64,000 nt of DNA. It comes from Ruegeria atlantica. Lineage in GTDB: Bacteria; Pseudomonadota; Alphaproteobacteria; Rhodobacterales; Rhodobacteraceae. The stretch spans positions 124,001-188,000 of the forward strand of contig NZ_WQCF01000002.1 of the NCBI RefSeq assembly GCF_013032455.1, read 5' to 3'. Within the stretch, counting starts at the first letter, position 1. Each line of letters opens with the position of its first letter. Both the position numbers and the translations under genes were made by a program. Below are positions 62,708-64,000 of this stretch, piece after piece. A model generated the notes under the pieces. The model worked only from the letters and a program-made list of their open reading frames with translations. It was not told the DNA's origin and did not search any database.

Positions 62708-64000
62708 TTACTGCCAGCTCATGAATACATCTCGGGTCGTCTCCGACTCTGGGCGCAGATTCTCGATCCCCTCGTAGGGACGGCCCTTGCCGATCTCGGA
62801 ATGGGGGTATTTTGCGATCATCTTCTGGTGGCGTTTGATCATGTCCTGAAACGAAGCTCCGGCCCAAAGAGAGTACCCGACCAACGGATGTTTCTCACGT
62901 GGGTCGCGATAGATGTTGTAGGTGGGTGCCGCTGCGCCGGGCTGGCCGGGGGCGGGCAGGTGCATCTTGAACTCTTGCTTGACGACGGATCGCAGCACCG
63001 GACCTTCGTAGACGTAGACATAATCGCGCCGGCCATGACCTTCGCCGTTCAGCAGTAGGGCTGTTTGGTCGATGCCGTCGATTACCCTGTCGCGCGGGAT
63101 AAAGTCCGTCGCGCCGGCTATTCGGGCCATCGTGGTGTAGATGTCCGAGACGTGAAAGATGTCGCCCGCCGCGCTGTTCGGTTCGATCACATTGGGCCAG
63201 CGGATGAAGGCATCTGTGCGCACACCACCTTCAAGGTGTTGGGTCTTGCCGCCGCGATAGATCAGCTGGTTCAGGCCCGAGCTGCCTTCGTAGTGATACA
63301 TCAGGCCATTATCGGCCATCAGGATCACGATGGTGTTGTCCGCCTTTCCGGTTTCATCCAGCGCCTGCAGCAGGTCACCAATCCAACCGTCCAGCAGTTG
63401 CAGTTTGTCGGCGTGGAACCCGCCGTTGCGCGAGATCGCCTGATCGGCATAAACAAAGTTCAGCGGGTAGAGCGGCCAGTATTGCAGGAAAAAGGGCGCA
63501 TCATCGGCCGCGACACGCTGCAGCTGTTCCAGCGCCTGCTGCTGATAGCGCAGGTTCATGTCCTCGTACTTCGCCTGCGTCCAGACCTCACCCGCCGCCA
63601 TGTCTACTTCGCGCGCCAAACCGCCAGCCTCAGCCTCGACACCGGTGACCAGACCGTAGGGTTTGAAACGCTCGTCCAGAAGGAACTGGTTGTTCTGACC
63701 TTCGGGAACATAGCCGAGCATGGCATTGGACCGCATCGCCTCGGGGGTCATAAGGCTCAGCTGGACTTGCTGGTGCAGGGGGAAGGCGGCCCACTCAAAA
63801 CCCTGATTGTGGGGATAGGATTCTTCGATATCGCCCTGATGCCACTTGCCGACATGGGTGGTCGAATACCCCGCCTGTTTCAGGATTTCGGGCAGGGTGA
63901 CTTCGCTGGCGGGCAGACCTTCGCCCACCAGCGCAACCTTGACCTCTTCAACACCGGCCCGCACCGGGTGACGGCCTGTCAGCAGCGCTGTACGCGTGGG
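62708..64000 (-). CDS. Second sulfatase, N-terminal part outside the window
   Basis: 430 codons are present, entering the window at the Pro-Thr-Arg of the sulfatase CxPxR motif (PTRTALLTGRHPVRAG), so the catalytic Cys lies two codons beyond the edge. Blocks YSTTHVGKWHQGD, ILMADNGLMYHYEG and FIRWPNVIEPN show it is a paralogue of the preceding sulfatase (same block order, similar DFIPRDRVIDGIDQTALL region). About 104 bp separate them. The pair suggests use of sulfated organics such as algal polysaccharide or aryl sulfates. Confidence 0.93.
   Translation of the reverse strand, partial: PTRTALLTGRHPVRAGVEEVKVALVGEGLPASEVTLPEILKQAGYSTTHVGKWHQGDIEESYPHNQGFEWAAFPLHQQVQLSLMTPEAMRSNAMLGYVPEGQNNQFLLDERFKPYGLVTGVEAEAGGLAREVDMAAGEVWTQAKYEDMNLRYQQQALEQLQRVAADDAPFFLQYWPLYPLNFVYADQAISRNGGFHADKLQLLDGWIGDLLQALDETGKADNTIVILMADNGLMYHYEGSSGLNQLIYRGGKTQHLEGGVRTDAFIRWPNVIEPNSAAGDIFHVSDIYTTMARIAGATDFIPRDRVIDGIDQTALLLNGEGHGRRDYVYVYEGPVLRSVVKQEFKMHLPAPGQPGAAAPTYNIYRDPREKHPLVGYSLWAGASFQDMIKRHQKMIAKYPHSEIGKGRPYEGIENLRPESETTRDVFMSWQ

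Noticed and set aside
1-64000. CRISPR arrays, rRNA genes, insertion sequences
   Set aside because: No regularly spaced repeats, rRNA sequence or transposase was seen.

Overview
The window reads as chromosomal DNA from an alphaproteobacterium of the Roseobacter group (Rhodobacteraceae, Ruegeria-like). The reasons are a sulfopropanediol (DHPS) catabolic locus of the type known from marine roseobacters, TRAP and quaternary-amine ABC transporters, a dimethylglycine-dehydrogenase/GcvT-type enzyme, a trimethylamine-methyltransferase homologue without pyrrolysine, an ArsJ/GAPDH arsenic operon and GC-rich codon use. This is an inference from content, because no rRNA gene is present.

Layout: 1-2.7 kb holds a truncated 2-oxoglutarate/Fe oxygenase, a short-chain dehydrogenase with an abnormal active site and a divergent LysR regulator. 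3.0-7.2 kb is a tightly coupled arsenic operon on the minus strand: arsR-arsC fusion, gapdh, arsJ, acr3. 7.5-24.0 kb is a 16.4-kb integrative element that has split a host tRNA-Thr(CGU) gene at its anticodon loop. The two halves lie at 7493-7537 and 23959-23997, share an 8-bp core, and rejoin into a perfect 76-nt tRNA. The element has a tyrosine integrase, an AlpA-like HTH protein, a primase/VapE-like helicase, repeated CCCTACTA boxes at both ends, and a complete second tRNA-Thr(CGU) next to one end that can replace the broken one. I see no capsid or tail genes. Its cargo is visibly AT-richer and looks like a defence locus.

The most interesting cargo is the gene set at 11.0-18.4 kb: a cytosine-5 DNA methyltransferase, a Vsr-like nickase, a protein with two GHKL ATPase modules (MORC/MutL-like at the N terminus, histidine-kinase-like at the C terminus), a receiver-domain protein with an unknown C-terminal domain, and a large protein with a PD-(D/E)XK-like nuclease signature. 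It looks like restriction-modification joined to two-component phosphotransfer. Next to it are a DUF3800 protein, a possible Ntn-hydrolase-like protein and an unknown 160-residue protein.

24.4-33.2 kb holds a membrane hydroxylase, an MBOAT/SGNH O-acylation pair, and a signalling group (single receiver, DHp-receiver-cyclase protein, large hybrid histidine kinase). 33.8-44.7 kb holds a betaine-type ABC transporter (proXVW-like), two ureohydrolases, an MttB-family methyltransferase, an FAD/GcvT demethylase-like enzyme and a LysR regulator; together they suggest uptake and breakdown of a methylated, possibly guanidino-containing compound. 44.7-54.9 kb is the DHPS locus: LacI regulator with two operators, TRAP transporter, hpsN/O/P-like dehydrogenases, universal stress protein, sulfopyruvate decarboxylase (comDE) and an FMN hydroxyacid dehydrogenase. 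55.0-58.2 kb encodes a secreted propeller-like protein, a MauG/MbnH-type dihaem protein and an MbnP-type partner. The right end holds an outer-membrane barrel, a DUF3179 membrane protein and two sulfatases, the last cut by the window edge.
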